From Bacteroidetes bacterium UBA6161 (GTDB taxonomy: Bacteria; Bacteroidota; Bacteroidia; NS11-12g; UBA955): a stretch of DNA of 59,649 nucleotides. Shown here piece by piece: positions 1-7,926 of the stretch (position 1 is its first letter; the number at the start of each line of letters is the position of its first letter). The DNA lies in NCBI GenBank assembly GCA_002422315.1, contig DIUJ01000086.1:45443-105091 (forward strand), in the 5' to 3' direction. A program made the position numbers and the translations under genes. Under the pieces are notes generated by a model. It was not told the origin of the DNA. It saw only the letters and a program-made list of their open reading frames with translations, and did no database searches.

Positions 1-42
1 TGATTATGAGTCAGGTGCTCTAACCGACTGAGCTATAGGCCC
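1..42 (-). tRNA. tRNA with CAT anticodon (Met or Ile2), 3' part cut off
   Basis: Read on the minus strand from 42 downwards, the sequence has a 7-base acceptor arm (GGGCCTA), a D-arm of the usual GCTC...GAGC form, an anticodon stem CCTGA and the loop CTCATAA, so the anticodon is CAT. The window edge cuts it just after the anticodon loop, so the variable loop, T-arm and 3' acceptor are missing. CAT occurs in elongator Met, initiator Met and lysidine-modified Ile2. The A-rich D-arm and acceptor fit elongator Met best, but Ile2 cannot be excluded without the rest. Confidence 0.88.
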
Positions 43-189
43 ATTAAGGTTTAGTCTGTTTTTGATACTTTGTATGTATCTGAACGGGGCTGCAAAAATA
101 ATATTTATTTTTTATCTTACAACAAGATTCTACTTTTTTTTGTTTTTTCAACACATTTACATTCTATGTTGCTGAATAACATGTATTTG

Positions 190-1296
190 TTAATTTGTTT
201 TCTTCATAGTTCGTTGTACTATAAGTTTTGCCGCTTTTTCAGAGGCACCAGATTTGCCCACCATTTCAATTAGTTTATTGTAATCGTTTAGTATATCAGT
301 GTTGTTTTTCAATATTCTATGAAGTTCTTTTTGTGTATTTTCTACTGTAAATTTATTTTGAATCAATTCAACCACAGCTAACTTATTTAAAATAAGGTTT
401 ACTAAAGAAATGTATTTTATTTTCATTAATGGTTTTACAATAAAATAGGAAATAGGCGAAAATCTATAGCATACTACTTGAGGAACCGACCAGAGAGCCG
501 TTTCAAGAGTTGCAGTTCCACTTGTAACTAAGGCAGCTTTGGCTTTACTCAGAATCTCATAAGTTTGTCCTCGAAGTATTTCAATTTCGGGGTTTTTGCA
601 ATATACTCTTAGTTGTTCTTCGCTAAAAGCATCTGAACCTGCCATGATAAAACGATATTCAGGAAAATACTTTGGCATTTCCTGCATAATGGGCATCATG
701 TTTTGAAGTTCCATCTTTCTGCTTCCTGGTAGCAGAGCTACAATTGGCTTGCCATTTTCTAAATTTTCTATAGTACTTTGATTTGGAGCAAATGATTCTA
801 TTTGGTCCATAAGCGGGTTTCCTACATAGTCTGTTACAATACCATGTTTTTGAAAAAAATCCGGTTCAAAAGGGAGTATAGAATATAAAAAATCTACGTC
901 TCTTTTAATTTTAATTACTCTTTTGGTATTCCAAGCCCATACTTTAGGCGCAATATAAAAATGAACAGGTATATGATGTTGTTTTGCAAATGCTGCAATT
1001 TTTAAATTAAACCCGGGGTAATCTACAAGAATAAGAGCATCTGCTTTATAAGCTAACAAGTCTTTTTTGCAGAGTTTCATAAATCGGGCAATCGTTCTTA
1101 TGTTTTTTACAACTTCCCAAATACCCATAAAAGCCCTCTCTCGTATATGCGATACCAGTTCTCCTCCTTGGGCAAGCATTTTGTCTCCTCCCCAAATTCT
1201 AAACTCGGCATTAGGGTCAAGATTTTTTATTTCTTGCATAATCTTAGCACCGTGCAAATCGCCAGATGGTTCGCCTGCAATGATGTAGTATTTCAT
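190..1296 (-). CDS. lpxB: Lipid-A-disaccharide synthase
   Basis: Condenses UDP-2,3-diacylglucosamine with lipid X to give lipid A disaccharide at the inner face of the cytoplasmic membrane (GT19 family). The 368 residues are normal for the family. Visible family motifs are AGEPSGDLHGA (residues 7-17), YPGFN, APKVWAWN near 140, VGNPL, LLPGSR near 190 and SGTATLE near 260. It is the last gene of a six-gene minus-strand run and starts 3 bases after the stop of the small membrane protein, so co-translation is likely. Linkage of surE with lpxB is familiar in Bacteroidota (from memory). Confidence 0.96.
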   Translation of the reverse strand: MKYYIIAGEPSGDLHGAKIMQEIKNLDPNAEFRIWGGDKMLAQGGELVSHIRERAFMGIWEVVKNIRTIARFMKLCKKDLLAYKADALILVDYPGFNLKIAAFAKQHHIPVHFYIAPKVWAWNTKRVIKIKRDVDFLYSILPFEPDFFQKHGIVTDYVGNPLMDQIESFAPNQSTIENLENGKPIVALLPGSRKMELQNMMPIMQEMPKYFPEYRFIMAGSDAFSEEQLRVYCKNPEIEILRGQTYEILSKAKAALVTSGTATLETALWSVPQVVCYRFSPISYFIVKPLMKIKYISLVNLILNKLAVVELIQNKFTVENTQKELHRILKNNTDILNDYNKLIEMVGKSGASEKAAKLIVQRTMKKTN

Positions 1297-1299
1297 TGT

Positions 1300-1614
1300 T
1301 TACCCTATAAGATGTAAGGCAAAAATATACAAACCTATAACAAAGGTTCCCAATAATATACCTCTACTGTAGTTGTCTTTATTAAACTGTAAAAGGACAA
1401 AAAATACAGGTAGATTTATCAAAACAGATAGCCTTAGAATTGGTCCGAATTTAGCACCACCCCATAAGGTTTTAAAAAAATCTGTTTGAATAATTTCTGG
1501 ATAACGCGAGGCTAATAAAACAAAGGAAAAAACTACAGGTAGAAAAGTTCCAATTGCTAAACCTATTAAAATTTCTTTGTTTCTTTTTTGGGTTAATGTT
1601 TTATTCTCTGTCAT
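1300..1614 (-). CDS. Small three-helix membrane protein between surE and lpxB
   Basis: About 104 residues with three hydrophobic stretches (roughly 13-35, 52-72 and 80-100) and a short Lys/Thr-rich N-terminus. I chose the ATG at 1614 because it overlaps the surE stop as ATGA; an in-frame TTG three codons upstream is less likely. I do not recognise a named family. The tight coupling to surE upstream and lpxB downstream suggests an envelope role, but nothing in the sequence indicates a catalytic function. Confidence 0.8.
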   Translation of the reverse strand: MTENKTLTQKRNKEILIGLAIGTFLPVVFSFVLLASRYPEIIQTDFFKTLWGGAKFGPILRLSVLINLPVFFVLLQFNKDNYSRGILLGTFVIGLYIFALHLIG

Positions 1615-2375
1615 AGTTTCCAATTATTTAGTGTGTAAATGGCTTTGTGGTCTGTAAGGTCAAATTGGGTAGGGACTACAGAAACATAGTTGTTTTCTAG
1701 TGCATATACATCTGTGTCTTGTCCATTGTCTCTATTGATAAAATTTCCTACCATCCAATAGTATTTTCTTCCATAAGGGTCTGTTCTTTCATCGAAACTT
1801 TCTTCCCAAGTAGCACTTGCTTGCCTACAAATTTTCACTCCTTGAATAGTGTTTGTTTTTGGGAAATTTACATTCAGCAAGGTACCATATGGAAGTGGAT
1901 TTTCAAGTAAATTGAGGCAAATTTTCTCGATGTAAGATTTGCAAGGTTCGAAATTTGCTTCGTAGGCATAATCGCAAAGAGAAAAACCTATTGCCTGCAT
2001 GCCGTCTATAGCTGCTTCCACAGCTGCCGACATGGTTCCAGAATAAATTACGTTAATTGAAGAGTTGTTTCCATGGTTTATGCCAGAAACCATTAGGTCT
2101 GGCTTGCTAATCAAAAGCTTGTCTATGGCTAATTTTACACAATCTACAGGTGTGCCACTGGTTTGGTATGCTTCTACTTCTGGTCCAAAAACATTTACTT
2201 TTTCCAATCTTAAAGGTTTGTTTAGGGTAATTGCATGACCCATACCGCTTTGTGGTCCATCGGGTGCCACTACCACAACTCTGCCTATTTTTTTTACTAC
2301 CTCCACCAATGTTTTTAAACCTGGAGCAGTTATCCCATCGTCATTACTTACCAATATTAGGGGTTTATTGTTCAT
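1611..2375 (-). CDS. surE: 5'/3'-nucleotidase SurE
   Basis: SurE is a metal-dependent phosphatase acting on nucleoside monophosphates. The N-terminal motif LVSNDDGITAPG holds the paired metal-binding Asp residues; SGMGHAITLNKPLR and VSGINHGNNSS match the other conserved active-site segments. Starting at the ATG at 2375 gives 254 residues, typical of the family, and places the motif directly after the start as in other SurE proteins. The in-frame TTG at 2402 would run into the upstream nitroreductase gene and adds nine non-conserved residues. The stop overlaps the next gene by four bases. Confidence 0.95.
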   Translation of the reverse strand: MNNKPLILVSNDDGITAPGLKTLVEVVKKIGRVVVVAPDGPQSGMGHAITLNKPLRLEKVNVFGPEVEAYQTSGTPVDCVKLAIDKLLISKPDLMVSGINHGNNSSINVIYSGTMSAAVEAAIDGMQAIGFSLCDYAYEANFEPCKSYIEKICLNLLENPLPYGTLLNVNFPKTNTIQGVKICRQASATWEESFDERTDPYGRKYYWMVGNFINRDNGQDTDVYALENNYVSVVPTQFDLTDHKAIYTLNNWKL

Positions 2376-2385
2376 TGTCTGTGAT

Positions 2386-2955
2386 TTATTTATATTGAAC
2401 AAAGGTACTAAAATCTGGTCTTGGAGCTTGTTGTCTTTTTTGATTTACTTTTCCTAAAATAAAATAGCCTAAACATTTATCCTCACTTCCAAGTTCTAAG
2501 TATGCATGCATTTGTTCTGTAAAACAAAACATTCCTGTACTCCAAAATCCTCCAATGTCTTCCAGGTCATTTAATCCTAAGTACATATTTTGAACGGAAC
2601 AAGCAACAGAACAGATTTCTTCTATTTCGGGAACTCTTTTGGCTTCGTCGCGCTTCATCACTATTGCAATAAGGTGAGAAACCTGACTTGGGAGTTTTTC
2701 AAAGTTGTCTATTTGTTCGGGGTTTTGCATTTCAACCGCAGTTCTTTGTTTGTATATTTCAATAATTTTTTTGCTAAAATCATTCAATGATTCTCCAGAG
2801 AAAACAATATACCGCCATGGAAAAGTATTTTTGTGGCTAGGGGCATGTATACTACATTCCAAAAGGTAGTTTATTTCCTCTTGGGATATTTTCTCTCCGG
2901 TAAATTCTTTCCGGAAATGTGAGCGTCTTTGTTTTACTTGATTTAATATATTCAT
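2386..2955 (-). CDS. Nitroreductase-family FMN oxidoreductase
   Basis: A 189-residue protein with the nitroreductase-fold signature near the N-terminus (KQRRSHFRKEFTGEKIS), then CSIHAPSHKNTFPWRYIV, which corresponds to the FMN-phosphate-binding A-P-S-x-x-N-x-x-P-W segment. The later stretch containing LGLNDLEDIGGFWSTGMF fits the glycine-rich region of the family. The substrate cannot be predicted. The start overlaps the stop of the upstream transporter gene by four bases (ATGA), placing it inside the minus-strand operon. Confidence 0.88.
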   Translation of the reverse strand: MNILNQVKQRRSHFRKEFTGEKISQEEINYLLECSIHAPSHKNTFPWRYIVFSGESLNDFSKKIIEIYKQRTAVEMQNPEQIDNFEKLPSQVSHLIAIVMKRDEAKRVPEIEEICSVACSVQNMYLGLNDLEDIGGFWSTGMFCFTEQMHAYLELGSEDKCLGYFILGKVNQKRQQAPRPDFSTFVQYK

Positions 2956-3866
2956 GGTACTTGTTTTTTAGGGAATTTTTTTTCTGCTATAGATCTGAAA
3001 ATAGGATGCAGAAAAACTGTTGCCAATATAATAGCAGTTCCTATATAGAACATTAGGTTTAGGTTTTGGTTTTCGTTGAATATAAATGCAGCCAATATTA
3101 TACCATATACAGGCTCTAGGTTTATAGCAATATTTGCTGTAAAAGCGCTAAGTTTTTTCATTGCTTGTAGATTTAAAACAAATGCTAAATTGGTACAAAC
3201 CACGGTTAAAAGAAGCATCCATAGAATGTCTTCATTCGAACTAAGCCATTGGAAATCATTCTTATTGTCGAAGAGAAAATAAATACTAACAAGTACAAAT
3301 CCACCTACTAGTTCCAAGAACGTAACTTGTATAGGATTCGTATGTTTAATGTGTTTAGCATTTAAACTAGAGAACAAAGCAGCTAAAAAACTTGAAACCA
3401 CACCATAAGTAAGTGCTTTATTAAAATTTGCAGTAGGAATGCTTGTATTTGGAGAAGCTAAATATATAAAATAAATCCCTCCAAAAGCTACTAAGCCAAG
3501 TAACAACTCATAAACTCTAAGCCTTTGACGAAGGATAATAGGTTCTAATATAGAAGTAAAAGAGGCAGTGAGGCCAAAGCAAGCAAGTGTAAGAGAGGCG
3601 CTGTCGGCTGCTTTTATAGAACCATAAAATGTTATCCAATGGAGAGCAACCAAAAATCCAATTCCTAAGAAAAGATAGATTTGTCTTTTGTTCAATTTTT
3701 TTAGTTCACTAAAAAATCTTGGAAAAACCAAGAATACCAAGGAACTAATAAGCATACGCCACCAAACCAAACTATATTCTTGAATACTCAAAAGTTTGCC
3801 TAAAATCGCTGTAAATCCAAATAGAAATACCGCAATATGAAGAATAAACAGAGGGTTTTTATTCAT
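2952..3866 (-). CDS. EamA/DMT-family transporter
   Basis: A 304-residue hydrophobic protein with about ten predicted transmembrane helices arranged as two EamA-like halves. The halves meet near residue 150, where FNKALTYGVVSSFLAALFSS starts the second repeat. A Lys-rich tail follows the last helix. The family exports or imports small metabolites such as amino acids or nucleotides; the substrate cannot be assigned. It begins 4 bases after the TrpF-like gene and its stop overlaps the nitroreductase start. Confidence 0.9.
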   Translation of the reverse strand: MNKNPLFILHIAVFLFGFTAILGKLLSIQEYSLVWWRMLISSLVFLVFPRFFSELKKLNKRQIYLFLGIGFLVALHWITFYGSIKAADSASLTLACFGLTASFTSILEPIILRQRLRVYELLLGLVAFGGIYFIYLASPNTSIPTANFNKALTYGVVSSFLAALFSSLNAKHIKHTNPIQVTFLELVGGFVLVSIYFLFDNKNDFQWLSSNEDILWMLLLTVVCTNLAFVLNLQAMKKLSAFTANIAINLEPVYGIILAAFIFNENQNLNLMFYIGTAIILATVFLHPIFRSIAEKKFPKKQVP

Positions 3867-3870
3867 GTTG

Positions 3871-4401
3871 TTAAAAAATCTCTAAGGCCTCCATTAAATT
3901 GCTCCAATCTGCTAAATCTGCTAAGCCAGCTTCATTTTCACTCTTTCCTGCTAATGCAATATTTTCAATATTATTTGATTGTATGAATTCTAAACTTGAA
4001 TCACTGGGTTCTATTTCCAAAAATCCTTGCTCCGTATGTATAAGATAGTCTTCTATTTTTGCGCATCTATAAGGTAAATGTTTGAAATGTTGACTCGGAT
4101 TTTTTAAGATTACTTTTAATCCAAGGTCTAAAAAATCCTGAATTTGGGGGTGTTCCGGAAGCACTTCTACAGTATAAATATTAAATGAAGCCAACAAGGG
4201 TTCTATATCCTTGAGGGGCTCTAAAGTAAATTGCCCAACTATTTCGCTGCCACTTAGCCAAGATTGTATTTTAGAAAATTCTACAGGACTTATGTAATTT
4301 GGAGCCTTTGGACTAAAATTAAAACCGATATAATCGGGTAAACATGCCGCTGCAAATCGTGCTTCGGTAAGGTTGTTTATGGAGTGAAAATAGAGTCTCA
4401 T
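3871..4401 (-). CDS. Degenerate phosphoribosylanthranilate isomerase (TrpF)-like protein
   Basis: About 176 residues starting at the ATG at 4401; the longer in-frame start at 4464 adds a Phe/Lys-rich stretch absent from the family. The segment IGFNFSPKAPNYISP closely follows the conserved TrpF segment after beta-2. NIALAGKSENEAGLADLADW resembles the late Gly-rich phosphate-binding loop. The family's KxCGIT start, which carries the catalytic Cys, reads RLYFHSINN here, so His replaces Cys. I also cannot find the catalytic Asp with its GGTG-like segment. It is therefore probably not an active PRA isomerase. No other trp gene is in the window. It is the first gene of the lpxB run. Confidence 0.75.
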   Translation of the reverse strand: MRLYFHSINNLTEARFAAACLPDYIGFNFSPKAPNYISPVEFSKIQSWLSGSEIVGQFTLEPLKDIEPLLASFNIYTVEVLPEHPQIQDFLDLGLKVILKNPSQHFKHLPYRCAKIEDYLIHTEQGFLEIEPSDSSLEFIQSNNIENIALAGKSENEAGLADLADWSNLMEALEIF

Positions 4402-4527
4402 TTTGGGCTTCGAATATAGCTTAAACCTCAAAAACATAAACAGGAATTTTTTTGAAAGAAACATAGTTTTTATCCCTAATAAATTTACAATTAATTGCTA
4501 TAAGATAGAATTATAGATACATCTATT

Positions 4528-4559
4528 TTTGGGTTAAATGGATAAAAAAACTAAATTTG
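4528..4559 (+). promoter_or_regulatory. Bacteroidota-type promoter for the epimerase gene
   Basis: TTTG at 4528-4531 and TAAATTTG at 4552-4559, separated by 20 bases, match the known Bacteroidota sigma-A consensus (TTTG, about 19 bases, TAnnTTTG). The ATG at 4581 follows 21 bases later. An in-frame TTG at 4557 that could look like a start is part of the -7 element. Confidence 0.8.
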
Positions 4560-4580
4560 CACACTTTCATTAAAAAAAAT

Positions 4581-5633
4581 ATGTCTAAAATTCATTTAGT
4601 TTCTGGTGCATGTGGTTTTGTAGGTAGGAATTTGGTTAAACGCCTGCTAAAAACAACAGAAGATTTTATATTCATAGTAGATGATTTGTCGGCAGGAACC
4701 CCGGAACCTGAGAACTGGTACAATCAACCCTTAGAAAAAGAAATTCAAGATTTAAAGATTTATGGACCAAATGAAAGATTAATATTTAGGAAAGGAGATT
4801 TTCGAGATTTTCTTCGTGAAATTATGCAAGATCCCAACTTTCTTAATACTAGGTATGGTTTTAATTTCCCAAAGTTTTCGGATGTGTACCATTTTGCAGC
4901 AATAGTAGGAGGTAGAGCCAAAATAGACGGAGACCCAATGATGGTAGCTCTAGACCTTAGTATAGATGCTGAGTTTTTTTATTGGGTATGCAATTACAAG
5001 CCAAGTAGGGTAATGTTCCCAAGTTCCTCTGCTGCTTATCCTGTAGACCTACAAACAGACATGGATGCAATTGCACTTAGTGAAACAGATATAAATTTTA
5101 ATGGCAGTCTTGGACAACCCGATATGACCTATGGCTGGAGTAAACTAACAGGGGAGTATTTAGCAAAAATTGCTGCTCAATATTATGGCATTTCTGTAGC
5201 ATGTGTTAGGCCTTTTTCTGGCTATGGAGAAGACCAAGACCTTACTTATCCTATTCCTGCCATTGCCGCTAGAGCCGCAGCTAAAGAAGATCCTTTTGAA
5301 GTTTGGGGCAGTGGAAAGCAAGGAAGAGACTTTGTTCATATAGACGATTGTATAGATGCGATACTTATGGCAATGGACAATATTTCCGATGGTTCTGCAA
5401 TCAATATAGGCTCGGGGAAGTTGACCTCTTTTTTAGAAATTATTGAAGTTTTTACAAAAATAGCAGGTTATACCCCTCAAATTAAACCACTGTTAGATAA
5501 GCCAGTTGGCGTTCATTCTAGATATGCTAACATGGATCATGTAGCAGAGAAATTTGGTTGGAAACCTAAGATTTCTATTGAAGAAGGAATGAAAAGGGTT
5601 TATGAAAAAGCTTTGGAACGAAACAAAAAATAA
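4581..5633 (+). CDS. NAD-dependent epimerase/dehydratase (extended SDR)
   Basis: A 350-residue Rossmann protein. The N-terminal SGACGFVGRNL is the GxxGxxG NAD-binding loop; PSSSAAYPV and YGWSK near residue 190 provide the Ser and the YxxxK catalytic pair. The later WGSGKQGRDFVHIDDC is the substrate-binding segment shared with UDP-glucose, GDP-fucose and GDP-mannose epimerase/reductase enzymes. The exact nucleotide-sugar substrate cannot be read from the sequence. The ATG at 4581 follows a canonical promoter. It stands alone, divergent from the lpxB operon and followed by a 331-base gap. Confidence 0.87.
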   Translation: MSKIHLVSGACGFVGRNLVKRLLKTTEDFIFIVDDLSAGTPEPENWYNQPLEKEIQDLKIYGPNERLIFRKGDFRDFLREIMQDPNFLNTRYGFNFPKFSDVYHFAAIVGGRAKIDGDPMMVALDLSIDAEFFYWVCNYKPSRVMFPSSSAAYPVDLQTDMDAIALSETDINFNGSLGQPDMTYGWSKLTGEYLAKIAAQYYGISVACVRPFSGYGEDQDLTYPIPAIAARAAAKEDPFEVWGSGKQGRDFVHIDDCIDAILMAMDNISDGSAINIGSGKLTSFLEIIEVFTKIAGYTPQIKPLLDKPVGVHSRYANMDHVAEKFGWKPKISIEEGMKRVYEKALERNKK

Positions 5634-5688
5634 CTATTCATTCCAGTTTAACACAAGATTCTTATTTTTAAAAACGATTTTAACTACG

Positions 5689-5721
5689 TTTAAAGCCTCT
5701 TTAAAAGCCTTTTAAAAAGCT
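5689..5721 (+). repeat. Three tandem 11-base direct repeats
   Basis: The units are TTTAAAGCCTC (5689-5699), TTTAAAAGCCT (5700-5710) and TTTAAAAAGCT (5711-5721). The period is about one helical turn, so all copies face the same side of the DNA, as in regulator-binding iterons. Degenerate; the function is unknown. Confidence 0.55.
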
Positions 5722-5733
5722 ACACATTTTAAA

Positions 5734-5749
5734 TCTTTCGATCGAAAGA
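5734..5749. repeat. Perfect 16-base palindrome
   Basis: TCTTTCGATCGAAAGA reads the same on both strands and is centred on CGATCG, in an otherwise very AT-rich spacer. It has no loop and no T-run, so it looks like a dimer-binding site rather than a terminator. Confidence 0.55.
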
Positions 5750-5964
5750 AATATAGTATGCTTTTTCTTCTAGTTTTCCACTTTATCATTTTATTGTACT
5801 TGTTTTAAATGGGTCTAAGTATTCAAAAGAATTTTGAATATAAAACATGGCGAAAGAAAGGGAAACAATATTTCATAAAGAAAAAGTGGTGGGTCCAAAC
5901 TTAAGTTTCATTTTTAAGTTGAAATAATACTCCAAAATATGTTTTTTATGTGTTATTTTGAACC

Positions 5965-7860
5965 ATGAATTATTTGTCGGTAGAAGGCCTAAGTAAGTCT
6001 TACAATGAAAAACTTTTATTTAAGGAGCAAAATTTTGGAATAAGCAGGGGAGAGAAGGTTGCATTGGTAGCAAACAATGGTTCAGGGAAGTCTACATTGC
6101 TTAAGATAATAAGTGGAAATGAGACAGCAGATGCAGGAAAAGTGAGTTTCCGTAAAGGAATAAGAACAGCTTTTTTAGGGCAAGACCCAGTTTTTGATGA
6201 CTACTTAAGTGTGCAAGATTTATTGAATGGTTCTATATCCGATATTCAGAATACCCTTAGAGAATATGAATCGCTGCTACAAAGGCCGGATTTTGATAAC
6301 CCCGACGTACAAGAAGCGATAGAAAAAGCACATGCCAAAATAGAAATGGCAGATGCATGGAATTATGAACAAAAACTTAAAACCATTCTTTCCAAATTTA
6401 ATATAACCGATTATAATCAAGAAGTTAGCAAGCTATCTGGAGGCCAAAAAAAGAGACTAGCCCTTGCATTGGTTTTGTTGGACGCGCCGGATTTATTAAT
6501 CCTAGACGAACCCACCAATCACTTGGATATAGAAATGATTGAATGGTTAGAAGAGTATTTGAAAACAAACAACTTAACTCTATTAATGGTTACCCACGAC
6601 CGTTACTTTTTAGATAGGATTTGTACAAAAATTGTAGAATTAAGCGATGGCAAATTATATACTCACTTGGGAAATTATTCTTATTTTTTAGATAAAAGAG
6701 CAGAACGAATAGAGGCGGAAAATGTAGAAATAGCCAAAACAAATAAGTGGTTAAAAACAGAAATTGAATGGGTAAGAAGAATGCCTAAGGCTAGAGGTAC
6801 TAAGTCCAAATCCAGAGTAGATGCATACGAAGATACCAAGGAAAAAACAGGTGGGAAAAAAGTGCAACAAGAAATCAAGTTGGATGTGAAAATGAATAGA
6901 ATAGGAGGGAAGATTCTGGAAATGAAAAAGGTATACAAGTCATATGGAGAGAAAAAAATATTAGAAGGTTTTGACTACACATTTAAAAAAGGAGAAAGAA
7001 TAGGTATAGTTGGTCCAAATGGTGTTGGGAAATCTACTTTTTTAAATATCTTGTTGGGAATTGAAAATCCTGATTCTGGAAAAGTAAATACAGGAGATAC
7101 TATAATATTCGGTTATTATAATCAAGATGGGTTGCAACTGAAAGAAGATAAAAGAGTTATAGAAGTAGTAAAAGACATTGCCGATTTTATAGAAGTTGCA
7201 GATGGAACAAAAATTATGGCTTCTCAGTTTCTTCAACACTTTATGTTTGAGCCAGAAATGCAATACAATTATGTTTCCAAACTTAGTGGTGGAGAAAAAA
7301 GAAGGCTCAATCTTTTGCTAGTTCTACTTAAAAATCCTAATTTCTTAATATTAGATGAACCAACTAACGATTTAGACCTCTTAACCTTGTATAAACTAGA
7401 AGAATTTTTACAAAATTTCGGTGGTTGTTTACTATTGGTTTCTCACGATAGATATTTTATGGACAACATTGTAGATCATTTATTCGTATTCGAAGGCAAT
7501 GGGAAGATTAAAGATTTTAATGGTAGTTATGAAGAGTATAAATTGTTTCAGAAACAAAATATAGTAGAGCAAACCAAAGAAAATAAAAAAACTGACCTAA
7601 CAGAAATTCCCAAAGTTCAAGATATAGAAACAAATAGCAACAAGAAAAAACTAAGTTTTAAAGAAAAATTTGAACTTGAACAACTTGGTAAACAGTTGGA
7701 AGAGTTAAGTTCAGAAAAAAAGAAAATTGAAGCAGAATTAATGAAACCAGATTTGGAATTTGATAATTTGAATTTGCTTGCCAAGCAATTACAAACAATA
7801 AACGAAGATTTGGATAACAAAGAACTTAGATGGTTGGAGCTAAGCGAAATGGAAAACTGA
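5965..7860 (+). CDS. ABC-F family ATPase, Uup-like
   Basis: A 631-residue soluble protein with two ABC domains and no membrane segments. Domain 1 has Walker A NNGSGKST near residue 37, signature LSGGQKKR and Walker B LLILDEPTNHLD. Domain 2 has Walker A GPNGVGKST near 353, LSGGEKRR and FLILDEPTNDLD. The linker of about 80 residues and a charged C-terminal coiled coil (roughly 560-631) are typical of Uup, which acts on ribosomes or branched DNA in other bacteria. Other ABC-F subfamilies cannot be excluded without a tree. It lies at the start of a long plus-strand run. Confidence 0.92.
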   Translation: MNYLSVEGLSKSYNEKLLFKEQNFGISRGEKVALVANNGSGKSTLLKIISGNETADAGKVSFRKGIRTAFLGQDPVFDDYLSVQDLLNGSISDIQNTLREYESLLQRPDFDNPDVQEAIEKAHAKIEMADAWNYEQKLKTILSKFNITDYNQEVSKLSGGQKKRLALALVLLDAPDLLILDEPTNHLDIEMIEWLEEYLKTNNLTLLMVTHDRYFLDRICTKIVELSDGKLYTHLGNYSYFLDKRAERIEAENVEIAKTNKWLKTEIEWVRRMPKARGTKSKSRVDAYEDTKEKTGGKKVQQEIKLDVKMNRIGGKILEMKKVYKSYGEKKILEGFDYTFKKGERIGIVGPNGVGKSTFLNILLGIENPDSGKVNTGDTIIFGYYNQDGLQLKEDKRVIEVVKDIADFIEVADGTKIMASQFLQHFMFEPEMQYNYVSKLSGGEKRRLNLLLVLLKNPNFLILDEPTNDLDLLTLYKLEEFLQNFGGCLLLVSHDRYFMDNIVDHLFVFEGNGKIKDFNGSYEEYKLFQKQNIVEQTKENKKTDLTEIPKVQDIETNSNKKKLSFKEKFELEQLGKQLEELSSEKKKIEAELMKPDLEFDNLNLLAKQLQTINEDLDNKELRWLELSEMEN

Positions 7861-7878
7861 TTATCTATAAAAGCTGCT

Positions 7879-7910
7879 TTTGTTGGAACAACATTAAATA
7901 CCTAAATTTG
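7879..7910 (+). promoter_or_regulatory. Bacteroidota-type promoter for mtaB
   Basis: TTTG at 7879-7882 and TAAATTTG at 7903-7910 with 20 bases between, exactly the geometry seen upstream of the epimerase gene. The ATG at 7927 follows 16 bases after the -7 element. Confidence 0.8.
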
Positions 7911-7926
7911 CAAACTATTTATTAAA

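Larger units (their letters stand above)
5634..5964. other. 331-base intergenic region with repeats and a palindrome
   Basis: No convincing gene. It holds three contiguous 11-base repeats (5689-5721) and a perfect 16-base palindrome (5734-5749). The only small open frame is a 31-codon Lys-rich one at 5809-5904, without family resemblance. I do not see a full promoter for the downstream ABC-F gene; TATTTTG at 5954-5960 is one base short of the -7 consensus. Confidence 0.6.

Noticed and set aside
5809..5904. 31-codon Lys-rich ORF in the gap before the Uup-like gene
   Set aside because: Very short, no family resemblance and no promoter; low-complexity composition fits chance in AT-rich DNA.
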